Positions 27,429 through 36,470 of a stretch of 64,000 nt of DNA are shown here, one piece after another; position 1 is the stretch's first letter, and the number at the start of each line of letters is the position of its first letter. Under the pieces are notes generated by a model. That model was not told where the DNA came from and searched no databases. It saw only the letters and a list, made by a program, of their open reading frames with translations. The position numbers and the translations under genes are program-made. This DNA is from Candidatus Poribacteria bacterium (GTDB lineage Bacteria; Poribacteria; WGA-4E; WGA-3G). The stretch lies in contig JAJDWA010000058.1 of the NCBI GenBank assembly GCA_022825825.1, forward strand, positions 62,001 through 126,000. Reading direction: 5' to 3'.

Positions 27429-29001
27429 AATCACGCTTAATTTCGACGGTGACACAGAGGTGTTAGTCAAAGGTTTTATCGCACCGATTGAGCATACCCT
27501 CTCCCATTTTCATATAGCGTGGGATGCATTGGTGAATCTGCGGGTTGCTAAACCGGAAAAGGATTATCTAACATCAGTTTTTCAGTCTTTTCTGCCAACA
27601 GAATCGGTTTCGGTGGGTGAATGCTGGGAAATTGAAGAGGGTGTTCTGGAATTATTGAAACAACTACATCCGAATCCAAGATTAGATTTGGACACCAATA
27701 ATGGGGATTCTTTTGGTTTGTGGGCTTGTCTGCGTGCTTACAGTGATAGATTTGCCGACATTGTGTTTCGGATTCATGCGGAGTTCAAGTTGGAAGATGG
27801 GTGGTTTACGCCTTCACAGTTTAAGGGAAATCTCATCATTGATCAAATTGAGCAGAGAATTGCTTTCTTCAAAATGTACGTGCCCGAAGGCACGGTGAAC
27901 TTTGATGTTAATTGGGATGAGGACAAAAACGTTGACTATACTATTACGGATGCCGGTTTCTGCTCCCAAATGGAACTTCAGGCGGGAATAGAAAATGTAA
28001 CACAAAATATTGATTTCACAGAGGCAATCACCCAAGAAGAAGCAGAACGCGCTCTGAGTTTGTGTTTCTACAAGTCAGAGCAAATTAACTGGACATCGCC
28101 ATATCAAGCAGTAGAAATGGCAGAGGAACAGGTTAAGCTAATTCATATTATTTCAATAGACGGGCCATTGGCTAATGAGGCTTGCTGAGGGAGCGGCAAA
28201 GACTTGAGGGCAGGTGTCCTCTCTGAAAACCGAATTATAGAATTCTTGAATGGAAATTTTATCAACATCTGGGTTTCCAATGTAGAATTAGAACGAACTC
28301 CCAGAAAACAAGCATATATGGTGCAAAGACGAAAGGAAATATCCAATACGTTTGACAAAACGCATCCCTTAGCAAAAGCCATTATGGAAGGGTGGCAAGA
28401 GCATTCACCTGTGGATTGCTTGGTTATTTCTCCTGAATTTGATGTGATGGGAAAACTTCCATTTAATGATTTCTTTGGTGACTGCACACGAAGGGGTATC
28501 ACAGAAGAGGAAGGTTATCTTACATTTCTGAACGATTCCTTAGATGCAAAGTTCCCTGGGTTTGGTGAAGATACCTCAGAGCCGCTATTGACTGGTTCAA
28601 ACGTTGTCCTTAATGGTGAACAGCCTGAGCAAGAGGTATTGCACATTCTTCGCGCGCCAAAGTACGGCGACCAAGACTACAATGTCATTACAATAGATAC
28701 CACAGCGTTTAAAAATGGCGGCACGCTTCTAATTGATATTCGGATGGGGAGTGCTAAATCTGGTGGGTCGTTTGACCTGTTTGATGGCGAAGCCGAACTG
28801 CCTACAAAAGGTATTCCAACTGATGCAGTTGCCTCTGTATGGGATATTCCTTCAGGGCAGAGCGGAATAATACGATACCAATTTGACAAAGGTAAGACCC
28901 TTAAATTGGGGGCTACTGGGACTTGGTTCAGTGGAAAAGGGAATATCAATGCTTTTCAAGCTAAAATTTCTGTAGTACCAGCAAAAAAGAATGAAAAATA
29001 A
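27409..29001 (+). CDS. Putative selenoprotein 4 of the tandem array (Sec260)
   Basis: This 530-residue paralogue has its TGA at 28186-28188 after ANEAC, continuing GSGKDLRAGVLSENRIIEFLNG. It starts 20 bases inside gene 3. The N-domain keeps ECW, WACLRAY and GFCSQ. The thioredoxin-like half has FINIWVSNVELE and PVDCLVISPEFDVMG, and a longer loop before NVVLNGEQP. The C-terminus differs from the others (KISVVPAKKNEK) because no further copy follows, so the coupling sequence is gone. The WD40 gene starts 15 bases downstream and is probably in the same operon. Confidence 0.8.
28206..28221 (+). promoter_or_regulatory. bSECIS-like hairpin of selenoprotein 4
   Basis: GAGGGC, loop AGGT, GTCCTC at 28206-28221, identical to copy 1 in stem and loop and again 23 bases after the UGA (28186-28188), although the bases between UGA and stem differ. 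Confidence 0.75.
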
Positions 29002-29016
29002 GCGAGGGAATTTTCG

Positions 29017-30954
29017 ATGAAAACAACACTTTTGTACCTGTTGTCACTACTAATAATCTCAAACTTTATTTCAACAACTGGCATCACTGAATATAAACCC
29101 GGCACCCAAATTGCGCTCCCTGAAGGTGCACTTGCCCGACTTGGAAAAGGACGGGCAAATGAGATCACTTTTTCACCAGATGGAAACACGCTCGCGGTAG
29201 CAGGTTCAATCGGTGTTTGGCTGTACGATGTCCGGACGCATAAAGAAGTTTCTTTGCTCACGGGGCACACAGCTGATATTCAATGTGTAGCGTTCAGCCC
29301 AGATGGCAACCTTATCGCAAGTGGTAGCTGGGACGATACGGTGCGACTGTGGAATGTTAACACAAAAAAACATATCACTACCCTTGAGCATACAGGCGGG
29401 GTCTTAAGTATTGCATTTAGTCCAGATGGAAAACTACTTGCAACTGGATGTGGTTATCTAATAACACCCGATAGGTTTACTCCTCTGCCTGATCAAGACA
29501 CAGTGAGGCTGTGGAATGTTCGGACAAAAAAGCATATCGCAACGTTTAATGGACATACTGACTATGTGAAAAGCGTTACATTCAGTCCGGATGGTAAAAT
29601 ACTCGCTTCGGGTAGTCGTGATAAGACAATCCGACTATGGGATGTTGCGAAAAAGAGGAATATTGCGATCCTTGAAGAGCATAAGGGTGCTGTTCTAAAT
29701 GTTGCCTTCAGTCCAAATGGAAAAGTTCTCGCCAGTGCTGATGGCTATGAAGGTGACTTCACCATTCGGTTTTGGGATACTACCACAAGAAAAACCAAAA
29801 AAACACTCAAAGGTCATACCAAATCAGTCTTAAGTCTTGCATTCACTACAGATGGCAACCTTCTTGCAAGTGGGAGTGAAGATGGCACAGTACGACTGTG
29901 GGATACCAATACAGGGGCACACAATATTACACTTACTGGACACACAAATTATATTACGAGCGTAGCGTTTAGTCCAGATAACAACACACTCGCAAGTGCC
30001 AGTAGAGATGGAACAATTCGTTTATGGGATGCTACCATACTCAAAGGATACACTCGAACCATTCATTGTGTAGCGTTCAGTCCAGATAGCAACACACTCG
30101 CAAGTGGTGGTTGGGACAACAAGATTCATCTGTGGGACGTAAACACTGGAAAATATAAAAAAACATTCACAGGACATACAGATTCAGTCTTAAGAGTAGT
30201 ATTTAGTCCCGATGGCAACTCACTGGCAAGTGCAAGCGGTGATGAGACAGTGCGACTTTGGAATGTTGCCACTGGTAAGACCATCAGAGTATTCACAGAA
30301 AACACATTTCCTATAGCGTTTAGTCCGGATGGCAGCACCCTTGCCTGTGGTGGACCAGGCAATACGTTACATCTATTAGACGCGACTATAGGTGAACACG
30401 AGCATACGCTCAAAGGACATACAGACTTTGTTACGAGTGTAGCGTTCAGTCCCGATGGTAATATAATTGCAACCGGTAGTAATGACAATACAATCTGTCT
30501 ATGGGACGCTGTAACAAAGGAACAGAAAAATAGATTGGTAGGCAATACTGCGTCTGTTGATCATGTGGCGTTCAGTCCGGATGGGAATACACTCGCAAGT
30601 AGCAACTACGACGAGATTTACTTATGGAACGTTACCACAGGAAAACACATAAATACATTCAAACACAAAAAGCTATACGAACGAATAACAACATCTAAAC
30701 AGAAAACAATAGTTGAATCAAGTACAGATTACGCTTGGCATGTTATCTTCAGTCCCGATGGCAATACACTTGCGACGGGTAGTTTGGTCGGTAAGGTTCA
30801 CCTATGGGATATAGACACTGGAACCTATAAGAGAATCCTTACTGGACATATAGGCAATGTTAGAACTGTAGCGTTTAGTCCGAATGGAAAAGTCCTCGCA
30901 AGTGGTGCCACGGATGGTACTATTCTTCTATTTGGACCAGTTTGGAAAGAATAA
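29017..30954 (+). CDS. Exported WD40-repeat protein
   Basis: The 645-residue protein has a signal peptide (LLYLLSLLIISNFISTTG) and about 14 WD40 blades, enough for two seven-bladed propellers. Typical blades read VAFSPDGNLIASGSWDDTVRLWNV and end in LW-D/N-V. There is no catalytic domain; such proteins are interaction platforms. One blade near residue 440 lacks the WD end (LHLLDATIG) and one near 540 has an insertion (KKLYERITTSKQ). GAGGGAA precedes the ATG, 15 bases after selenoprotein 4. It lacks the TWG tail. Confidence 0.88.
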   Translation: MKTTLLYLLSLLIISNFISTTGITEYKPGTQIALPEGALARLGKGRANEITFSPDGNTLAVAGSIGVWLYDVRTHKEVSLLTGHTADIQCVAFSPDGNLIASGSWDDTVRLWNVNTKKHITTLEHTGGVLSIAFSPDGKLLATGCGYLITPDRFTPLPDQDTVRLWNVRTKKHIATFNGHTDYVKSVTFSPDGKILASGSRDKTIRLWDVAKKRNIAILEEHKGAVLNVAFSPNGKVLASADGYEGDFTIRFWDTTTRKTKKTLKGHTKSVLSLAFTTDGNLLASGSEDGTVRLWDTNTGAHNITLTGHTNYITSVAFSPDNNTLASASRDGTIRLWDATILKGYTRTIHCVAFSPDSNTLASGGWDNKIHLWDVNTGKYKKTFTGHTDSVLRVVFSPDGNSLASASGDETVRLWNVATGKTIRVFTENTFPIAFSPDGSTLACGGPGNTLHLLDATIGEHEHTLKGHTDFVTSVAFSPDGNIIATGSNDNTICLWDAVTKEQKNRLVGNTASVDHVAFSPDGNTLASSNYDEIYLWNVTTGKHINTFKHKKLYERITTSKQKTIVESSTDYAWHVIFSPDGNTLATGSLVGKVHLWDIDTGTYKRILTGHIGNVRTVAFSPNGKVLASGATDGTILLFGPVWKE

Positions 30955-31080
30955 TAAAGCTCCTTTTTTCTTGTGGGTTTTAGTCAAACCTGCTATTATT
31001 TCTAATTACACCAACAAAATACAATTGATAGTGTAGGCATTTAATATTCTATCGGAAGACTGGATGCAAGCGGAGTTCTT

Positions 31081-32721
31081 ATGAAAAGATTAAGATTACT
31101 GTTATTAACTGTGGTTTTAGTGATAGTATCAATACAAGTTAATGCAGATTATTTGGTAAAAACGATTTATTTTAAACCCAATAATGTAGACAATGTTCCA
31201 TTCGAAAAAATTAGAGGTTGGATGAATGATGTTCAAGAACTATATATAGAAGAAATGTCCAGACATGGATATGGCAATCAATCATTTAAGTTAGAAAGAG
31301 AACATAATGGAAATGTGAAAATAAATGTTGTAGATGGGGCTCATCCATCATGGAAATACGAAACAGATACATGGGATAATATTAAAGTTGAACTGAATGA
31401 GAAATGGAAAAATGATCAAAGAAATATACATGTTTTTATTATAGGTGAAACTAATGCTGTAGGTTTGGATAATGATTGTTGCATAGCGGGTTTTGGATGG
31501 CATATTACTAATGTTAATTTTGGTGGTATTTGTTTAATTGCCGAAAATGTAAATATGTCTTTAGTTAGATTAATTGCTCATGAAATGGGACATACTTTTG
31601 GTCTATATCATACTGAAGCAGTAAATTCCTTTATGAGGGCAGATATAAGAGGAAAAGGACTTGCTGAGTATGAAGCAAGATGGTTACATAAACATTACTT
31701 TTTTAATGACAATAGAATGATTAAATTACAGCATCCTACTATTAATCAGATGTTTAGTGTTAAGGAAATAGAAGGAGCTGTAATTGAAATTAGAGTTAAT
31801 ATTACAAGTCCGAATGATCTTTATCAAATTATAGCGATAGACGATAATATGTTGGCAGTTGGATGGCAATATATAAATGGTAGAAATACTAATGCTAAAA
31901 TTAAGATAGATAGAAGCAAACTTATAAATAAGAGTCATATAACGTTTATGGTTATGGATACCTTTGGGGCGTTTACATCCCGTAAATTTGATTATATAAT
32001 GCCTCCAAGACCTGATGATGCAATTCATGATAAAAACGTTTCTGAACCTAATAAAAATCAAGACTTGGAGCTTGACAAAAAAGATATCGAACCAATAACT
32101 ATCAAAGAAGATACTTCTAAAAATGTTGTATATCTTAACATTAATTCAGGGAAAAAGACTTTACCTGATGAAGACGGATTAAAACCTTTTAATTCCAGTC
32201 GCGAATATAAAAATGGCTGGGGATGGCAAGCTGTTTCAGATAATAAAACTAATAATGGTAATCCTATTATTATTAGAGATGCTACTTTTGAAAGAGGTAT
32301 CTCACTATCTCCACCTAATCATCCAGAAGTCTCATCTCTTAAATATAATTTGCAGGGAAATAATTATATTGCATTTGAAGGATATATTGGAATAACTAAT
32401 GATAGAGATTTTGAGATAGGCAAAAATCAGAATAAAAGTTGTTTTGTTGGTGGTAGCTGCATATTCACATTTGAAATCGATGGACAGAATGTATATAAAT
32501 CTGGCTTATTAACTGGAGAAGATAGTTATGAGGAGGTTGATTTTTATATACCATTTGATGCAGAAGTTTTAAGAATCATTATTGATAGTAGTGCAGATAC
32601 TTCATGGTGCGATCATCCTGCGATAGGTGATCCTAAATTAATATCTAATTCACAAATTAGATATAGTATAAAACCTAAAGGTAAAGCTGCTACTTTATGG
32701 GGTAAAATTAAGCAGAAGTAA
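31081..32721 (+). CDS. Exported metzincin-type zinc protease with NPCBM domain and TWG-like tail
   Basis: The 546-residue protein has a signal peptide (LLLLTVVLVIVSIQVNA). The zinc site HEMGHTFGLYH spans H167-H177 with E168 as base, and SFM at 183-185 fits a Met-turn, so it is a metzincin. Residues 210-310 form a beta-sandwich-like region. Residues about 347-535 match the NPCBM carbohydrate-binding domain (VYLNINSGKK, WGWQAVSDNK, YIAFEGYIGI, IIIDSSADTSWCDH). The tail GKAATLWGKIKQK is a variant of the TWG tail. Codon use is strikingly AT-rich compared with all neighbours, suggesting recent acquisition. Target probably glycoprotein or mucin-like, by inference from NPCBM. Confidence 0.8.
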   Translation: MKRLRLLLLTVVLVIVSIQVNADYLVKTIYFKPNNVDNVPFEKIRGWMNDVQELYIEEMSRHGYGNQSFKLEREHNGNVKINVVDGAHPSWKYETDTWDNIKVELNEKWKNDQRNIHVFIIGETNAVGLDNDCCIAGFGWHITNVNFGGICLIAENVNMSLVRLIAHEMGHTFGLYHTEAVNSFMRADIRGKGLAEYEARWLHKHYFFNDNRMIKLQHPTINQMFSVKEIEGAVIEIRVNITSPNDLYQIIAIDDNMLAVGWQYINGRNTNAKIKIDRSKLINKSHITFMVMDTFGAFTSRKFDYIMPPRPDDAIHDKNVSEPNKNQDLELDKKDIEPITIKEDTSKNVVYLNINSGKKTLPDEDGLKPFNSSREYKNGWGWQAVSDNKTNNGNPIIIRDATFERGISLSPPNHPEVSSLKYNLQGNNYIAFEGYIGITNDRDFEIGKNQNKSCFVGGSCIFTFEIDGQNVYKSGLLTGEDSYEEVDFYIPFDAEVLRIIIDSSADTSWCDHPAIGDPKLISNSQIRYSIKPKGKAATLWGKIKQK

Positions 32722-32739
32722 AATTTATTCAACATCTAA

Positions 32740-32770
32740 AATGAAAGAGAAATACTATTTCTCTTTCATT
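32740..32770. terminator. Bidirectional hairpin terminator
   Basis: AATGAAAGAGAAATA and TATTTCTCTTTCATT form a perfect 15-pair stem with a one-base centre, 19 bases after the protease stop. The T-run is weak, so strength is uncertain. Confidence 0.55.
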
Positions 32771-32930
32771 ATCACTATTTAAGAGTATTAGAAGATATAC
32801 TGGTTTGACACATTCATGACACGCGCTATGGAAACACTTGATAATTTTCGTTTTTTATATTACAAGGTTGGTAGGATTTCCTCCTATTGCAGCATCACAA
32901 ATCAACAAAATCACTGAAAGGAGCAACACA

Positions 32931-33662
32931 ATGCAAAGCCACGAAGTAGATTACGAAATTTTTGGTAACGACATGCAAGTCGTTGAGGTCGAGCTTGACA
33001 TGGGAGAGACAATCGTAGCGGAAGCAGGTGCGATGAACTGGATGGAGGACGACATTACCTATGAGGCAAAGATGGGTGATGGATCCGGCGGTGACGAGGG
33101 TTTAATGGGCAAACTCTTCAGTGCTGGCAAGCGGGCACTCACTGGTGAATCGCTGTTTATGACTCATTTTACCAATACGGGTAGTAACAAAAGGCGAGTT
33201 GCTTTCGCTGCGCCTTATCCCGGTCATATTATCCCCATTGATCTTGCTGAAATGGGTGGAGAACTGACTTGCCAAAAGGATGCTTTCCTGTGCGCCGCTT
33301 TGGGTACCGAACTAAGTATTGCATTTTCACGAAAATTGGGAAGAGGCTTTTTCGGTGGTGAGGGTTTTATCCTCCAACTCCTACGCGGCGATGGCATGGC
33401 TTTTGTGCATGCTGGCGGGTCAGTCATCAAAAAGGAACTCAATAACGAGACACTCCGCATTGATACTGGCTGCCTTGTGGCATTCACGTCTGGTGTTGAT
33501 TACGACATTGAAATGGTCAAAGGTTTAAAGTCTATGTTCTTCGGTGGTGAAGGGCTTTTCCTCGCGACCCTACAAGGCACAGGCACTGTTTATCTCCAGA
33601 GTTTGCCTTTTTCAAAACTTGCTGATCGCATTATTGAACAAGTGCCAAGGAGCGGGAACTGA
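32931..33662 (+). CDS. AIM24/TIGR00266 family protein
   Basis: The ATG at 32931 follows AAAGGAG and gives 243 residues starting [23 protein letters not shown]. The double-stranded beta-helix of this family is clear: [40 protein letters not shown], the glycine-rich [16 protein letters not shown] and [22 protein letters not shown]. Members occur in bacteria and archaea and, as AIM24, in mitochondria; the biochemical role is unknown. No signal peptide. An open extension upstream to 32838 has no ribosome site. It is followed by the restriction-modification island. Confidence 0.92.
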   Translation: MQSHEVDYEIFGNDMQVVEVELDMGETIVAEAGAMNWMEDDITYEAKMGDGSGGDEGLMGKLFSAGKRALTGESLFMTHFTNTGSNKRRVAFAAPYPGHIIPIDLAEMGGELTCQKDAFLCAALGTELSIAFSRKLGRGFFGGEGFILQLLRGDGMAFVHAGGSVIKKELNNETLRIDTGCLVAFTSGVDYDIEMVKGLKSMFFGGEGLFLATLQGTGTVYLQSLPFSKLADRIIEQVPRSGN

Positions 33663-33758
33663 TATGAGTACTGTATCTACTAAAAAGAATACACGTTCAA
33701 TTTGAAAATGGATTTGATTGGTAAATTGCACAAAACGGCATGAAATAATAGGCACAAT

Positions 33759-33863
33759 ATGAAGATAGACACATTTACCAATAACATTATCGTTGGAGAC
33801 ACAACAAAGATATTGCCAAAACTAACCGAGATTGAGAAGCAATCTGAAGTGATTATTGTATGA
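33759..33863 (+). pseudogene. Duplicated N-terminal fragment of a DNA methyltransferase
   Basis: The 34-codon frame MKIDTFTNNIIVGDTTKILP...EVIIV corresponds residue by residue to the start of the methyltransferase at 35530 (MKADAFTNTIIVADTTKILP...EIIIA) and stops just where the DPPYN motif should begin. Its TGA overlaps the ATG of the restriction enzyme gene (TATGA), so it could serve as a translated leader. It is either the relic of a lost methyltransferase or a partial duplication. Confidence 0.7.
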
Positions 33864-34528
33864 ACAAGGACCTTCTACAACTTATCGAAGATTATACCAC
33901 AAAAGAACATACCGAAATCAGCGCCAATCTAATCAGTAAATCTAAAGACAGTCTGGTTGCAATGCTTTTAGAATTACTTACGAAATATTACAATGATTTG
34001 AATTCTTCTACTATGCGCGAGTTAGTTGTAGCTGTAGTAGCTGGGTATGAGCCTAGCTCAGAAAAGCTGGGGTATAACGGTTTTAGACATAACACGCTTA
34101 CAGGAGAAGTCGAACACTGCGAAATAAAACCTCGCAATTATCGGACAGATTCTATTGCTAAGTCCCCCACTAAATTGAATGGTGGCGGTAATTTCACAGA
34201 TTACAGTTGGCAGAAGTTCGAAAGGCATAAAGAAGAAAACCCCAACATGTTGGTTGCTGGTTTTGTTAATGGACGCCTCATTTACATATTCGGGTTCAGT
34301 TTTAACGAACAAAATTTCACATCCCGATTGCAAGCACAACTTGAACGCAGATTTCCTAATGGTGATAGAATAGGTCAATACCTGCGAAGTGCCGATTTTT
34401 CATTTATACATTACAAGGATGTAGAGAGTTTCGAAACAATTTATACCGCTTCTAAACAGCAACTCATCGAAGCAAAACCGTACATAACAAAAGGTGTGTT
34501 CGAACATTTGGAGAAGATAGCACAATGA
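33860..34528 (+). CDS. Probable type II restriction endonuclease (R1)
   Basis: The 222-residue soluble protein has no recognised family signature, but its placement, overlapping the methyltransferase start by four bases (ATGA), and a candidate PD-(D/E)xK core (E83/E85 ... E88-I-K90 in GEVEHCEIKP, after a helix and preceding NYRTDS) suggest an endonuclease. The mid-part KLNGGGNFTDYSWQKFERHK is polar and could contact DNA. Recognition site unknown. The start codon overlaps the stop of the 34-codon methyltransferase fragment. Confidence 0.6.
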   Translation: MNKDLLQLIEDYTTKEHTEISANLISKSKDSLVAMLLELLTKYYNDLNSSTMRELVVAVVAGYEPSSEKLGYNGFRHNTLTGEVEHCEIKPRNYRTDSIAKSPTKLNGGGNFTDYSWQKFERHKEENPNMLVAGFVNGRLIYIFGFSFNEQNFTSRLQAQLERRFPNGDRIGQYLRSADFSFIHYKDVESFETIYTASKQQLIEAKPYITKGVFEHLEKIAQ

Positions 34529-35463
34529 ATATTATTAACCAACGCCTTCTTAAAGACAACTTGCTGGAAAGTAAGCAAATTACAAAGGGGACGCTCGAAG
34601 AAGGCAAACTCATTGAAGGCGATACCCTTAGCGTTCTGGGTAAAATAGATAATGATGTCGTCAATGTTGGCGTTACTTCACCACCATACAACAAGCAAGA
34701 GAAACAAAAAGGCTGGCTTGTAAAAAATGTAGTGTATGATGCTTACAAAGATGCTGTACCAGAACCTGAGTATCAGCAGCACCAAGTAGATGTGCTGAAT
34801 GAGATTTACCGTGTAACCGTTCCCGGAGGATCGTTTTTCTACAATCATAAAGTCCGATGGGATAGAGGCAACATGTATCATCCGATGGACTGGTTGCGTA
34901 AAACTGAATGGACGGTAAAGCAAGAAATCATTTGGGACAGAATGATCGCAGGAAACATAAGGGGTTGGCGGTTTTGGCAAGTAGAAGAGCGTATTTATTG
35001 GCTGTATAAGCCTATAGAAAACAAATTAATTGGTAAAGAATTGAGATCCTGTGATGCGAAGTTGACATCTGTATGGCGCGGTGTGCCTGAAAATGGCAAA
35101 AATAATCCGCATCCAGCACCGTTTCCTTTATGGTTACCAGCTCGTGTAATTATATCAATCTTGGATCCAGAGACACAAGGCATTGTGTTAGACCCCTACA
35201 TTGGCAGCGGTACTACTGCTGTTGCAGCAAAGCTTTTAGGGCATAAATACATTGGCATTGACAGAAGTGAAGAATATCTGAAAATGACGATCGACAGATT
35301 AGATAATGCTTCCAGTGAAATGCCTAAAATCCAAGAAGAACTTGGGTTGCATCAGGTGGAGATGACCTTTAAGGAACGCAAATCAAAAGGCAAAAATGTG
35401 GGAAAATATCGCGGCACAGATGATGAAGGTAATACAGGGCAAACCACTCTTTTTAAGCAATAA
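34525..35463 (+). CDS. Beta-class DNA methyltransferase M1 (N4-cytosine or N6-adenine)
   Basis: The 312-residue enzyme has motif IV TSPPYN at residues 51-56 and, later, the SAM-binding motif VLDPYIGSGTTAVAAKLLG near residue 221, the beta-class order with the target-recognition region between. An S-P-P-Y type motif is more common in N4-cytosine enzymes, D-P-P-Y in adenine enzymes, so cytosine N4 is favoured but not proven. It overlaps the R1 gene and presumably protects the same site. The charged tail KERKSKGKNVGKY is low-complexity. Confidence 0.85.
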   Translation: MNIINQRLLKDNLLESKQITKGTLEEGKLIEGDTLSVLGKIDNDVVNVGVTSPPYNKQEKQKGWLVKNVVYDAYKDAVPEPEYQQHQVDVLNEIYRVTVPGGSFFYNHKVRWDRGNMYHPMDWLRKTEWTVKQEIIWDRMIAGNIRGWRFWQVEERIYWLYKPIENKLIGKELRSCDAKLTSVWRGVPENGKNNPHPAPFPLWLPARVIISILDPETQGIVLDPYIGSGTTAVAAKLLGHKYIGIDRSEEYLKMTIDRLDNASSEMPKIQEELGLHQVEMTFKERKSKGKNVGKYRGTDDEGNTGQTTLFKQ

Positions 35464-35529
35464 TTATGCTACGAAAAATGTTAGGTTTTTAATCGTTTTC
35501 TACCCAACCTACCTCAATAGGAACAAAAC

Positions 35530-36468
35530 ATGAAGGCAGATGCATTCACTAATACGATTATTGTTGCAGACACAACGAAAATATTACCAGAACTTATAAA
35601 GGTAGAAAAGCAATACGAGATAATTATTGCCGATCCCCCATACAACATCGGTAAAGATTTTGGTAATGGTACCGAAGTAATGCCAATAGATGATTATGTT
35701 GAATGGGCAGAGGCGTGGATAAAAGACTGTCTTCAGCTCTTAACAGATGACGGCTTACTTTATCTGTATGGTTTCCCAGAAATTATTGCACGAATATCTG
35801 TTCGTTTTCCTATCCACGAGCAACGTTGGTTGGTATGGCATTATACTAACAAGACTGTTCCGTCATTAAAATTTTGGCAAAGGTCCCACGAAACAATATT
35901 GTGTCTGTGGAAACCGAATATGCCGCGCACCAATTTGGAGATAGACCAAATCAGAGAACCTTATACCGAGAACTTCTTAAAGAATGCTGCAGGAAAAGAA
36001 AGAAAAGACACGCCTTCACGCTACGGTTCACCCGGCAAAATGACTATTTATAATGCACATAAAAATGGAGCTTTGCCGCGAGATGTCATCAAAATTCCGG
36101 CTTTAGCAGGCGGCGCAGGGCGTGCTGAAAGATGGTTCGTCTGTAGAACGTGCGGCTCTCAAATTTATCCTCCCGCGGATCTATCCGAACATCGCGAACA
36201 CGATATATTGAAGCATCCGACTCAAAAACCGATGGAATTAACGAGACGACTCATCCAATCCCGTATCAATGGAAAAGATGGTAAGGTGCTTGTTCCGTTT
36301 GCTGGTTCCGGTTCAGAATGTGTGGTAGCGCAAGCATTGGGAGTTGAATATTTGGGCATAGAGATGAATCCCGAATTCGCGGATTTTGCAATGAAGTGGC
36401 TGGAATATGAACGTAAAGATCAGATAACACTTAAACTCTTTGAACACGCAGCGAAAAGTATGGAATAA
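35530..36468 (+). CDS. Beta-class DNA adenine methyltransferase M2
   Basis: The 312-residue enzyme has motif IV DPPYN at residues 35-39 and the C-terminal motif I VLVPFAGSGSECVVAQALG with EYLGIEMN, plus HPTQKP just before it, all typical of beta-class adenine-N6 enzymes. A CRTCG motif in the middle might be half of a zinc site. The 66 bases before it contain an ACCCAACCTAC repeat word. R2 starts two bases after its stop. Its N-terminus is duplicated as a fragment at 33759. Confidence 0.87.
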   Translation: MKADAFTNTIIVADTTKILPELIKVEKQYEIIIADPPYNIGKDFGNGTEVMPIDDYVEWAEAWIKDCLQLLTDDGLLYLYGFPEIIARISVRFPIHEQRWLVWHYTNKTVPSLKFWQRSHETILCLWKPNMPRTNLEIDQIREPYTENFLKNAAGKERKDTPSRYGSPGKMTIYNAHKNGALPRDVIKIPALAGGAGRAERWFVCRTCGSQIYPPADLSEHREHDILKHPTQKPMELTRRLIQSRINGKDGKVLVPFAGSGSECVVAQALGVEYLGIEMNPEFADFAMKWLEYERKDQITLKLFEHAAKSME

Positions 36469-36470
36469 AA

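Noticed and set aside
23499-28204. Eight separate genes, or four pseudogenes broken by nonsense mutation
   Set aside because: The same UGA position in four diverged copies, a Cys before each, uninterrupted frames afterwards and a conserved hairpin at a fixed distance argue against both readings.
22744-29001. Genome-wide reassignment of UGA to Trp or Gly
   Set aside because: UGA ends rho, prmC, PhyH and other genes at their normal lengths, and Trp in the window is encoded by UGG throughout.
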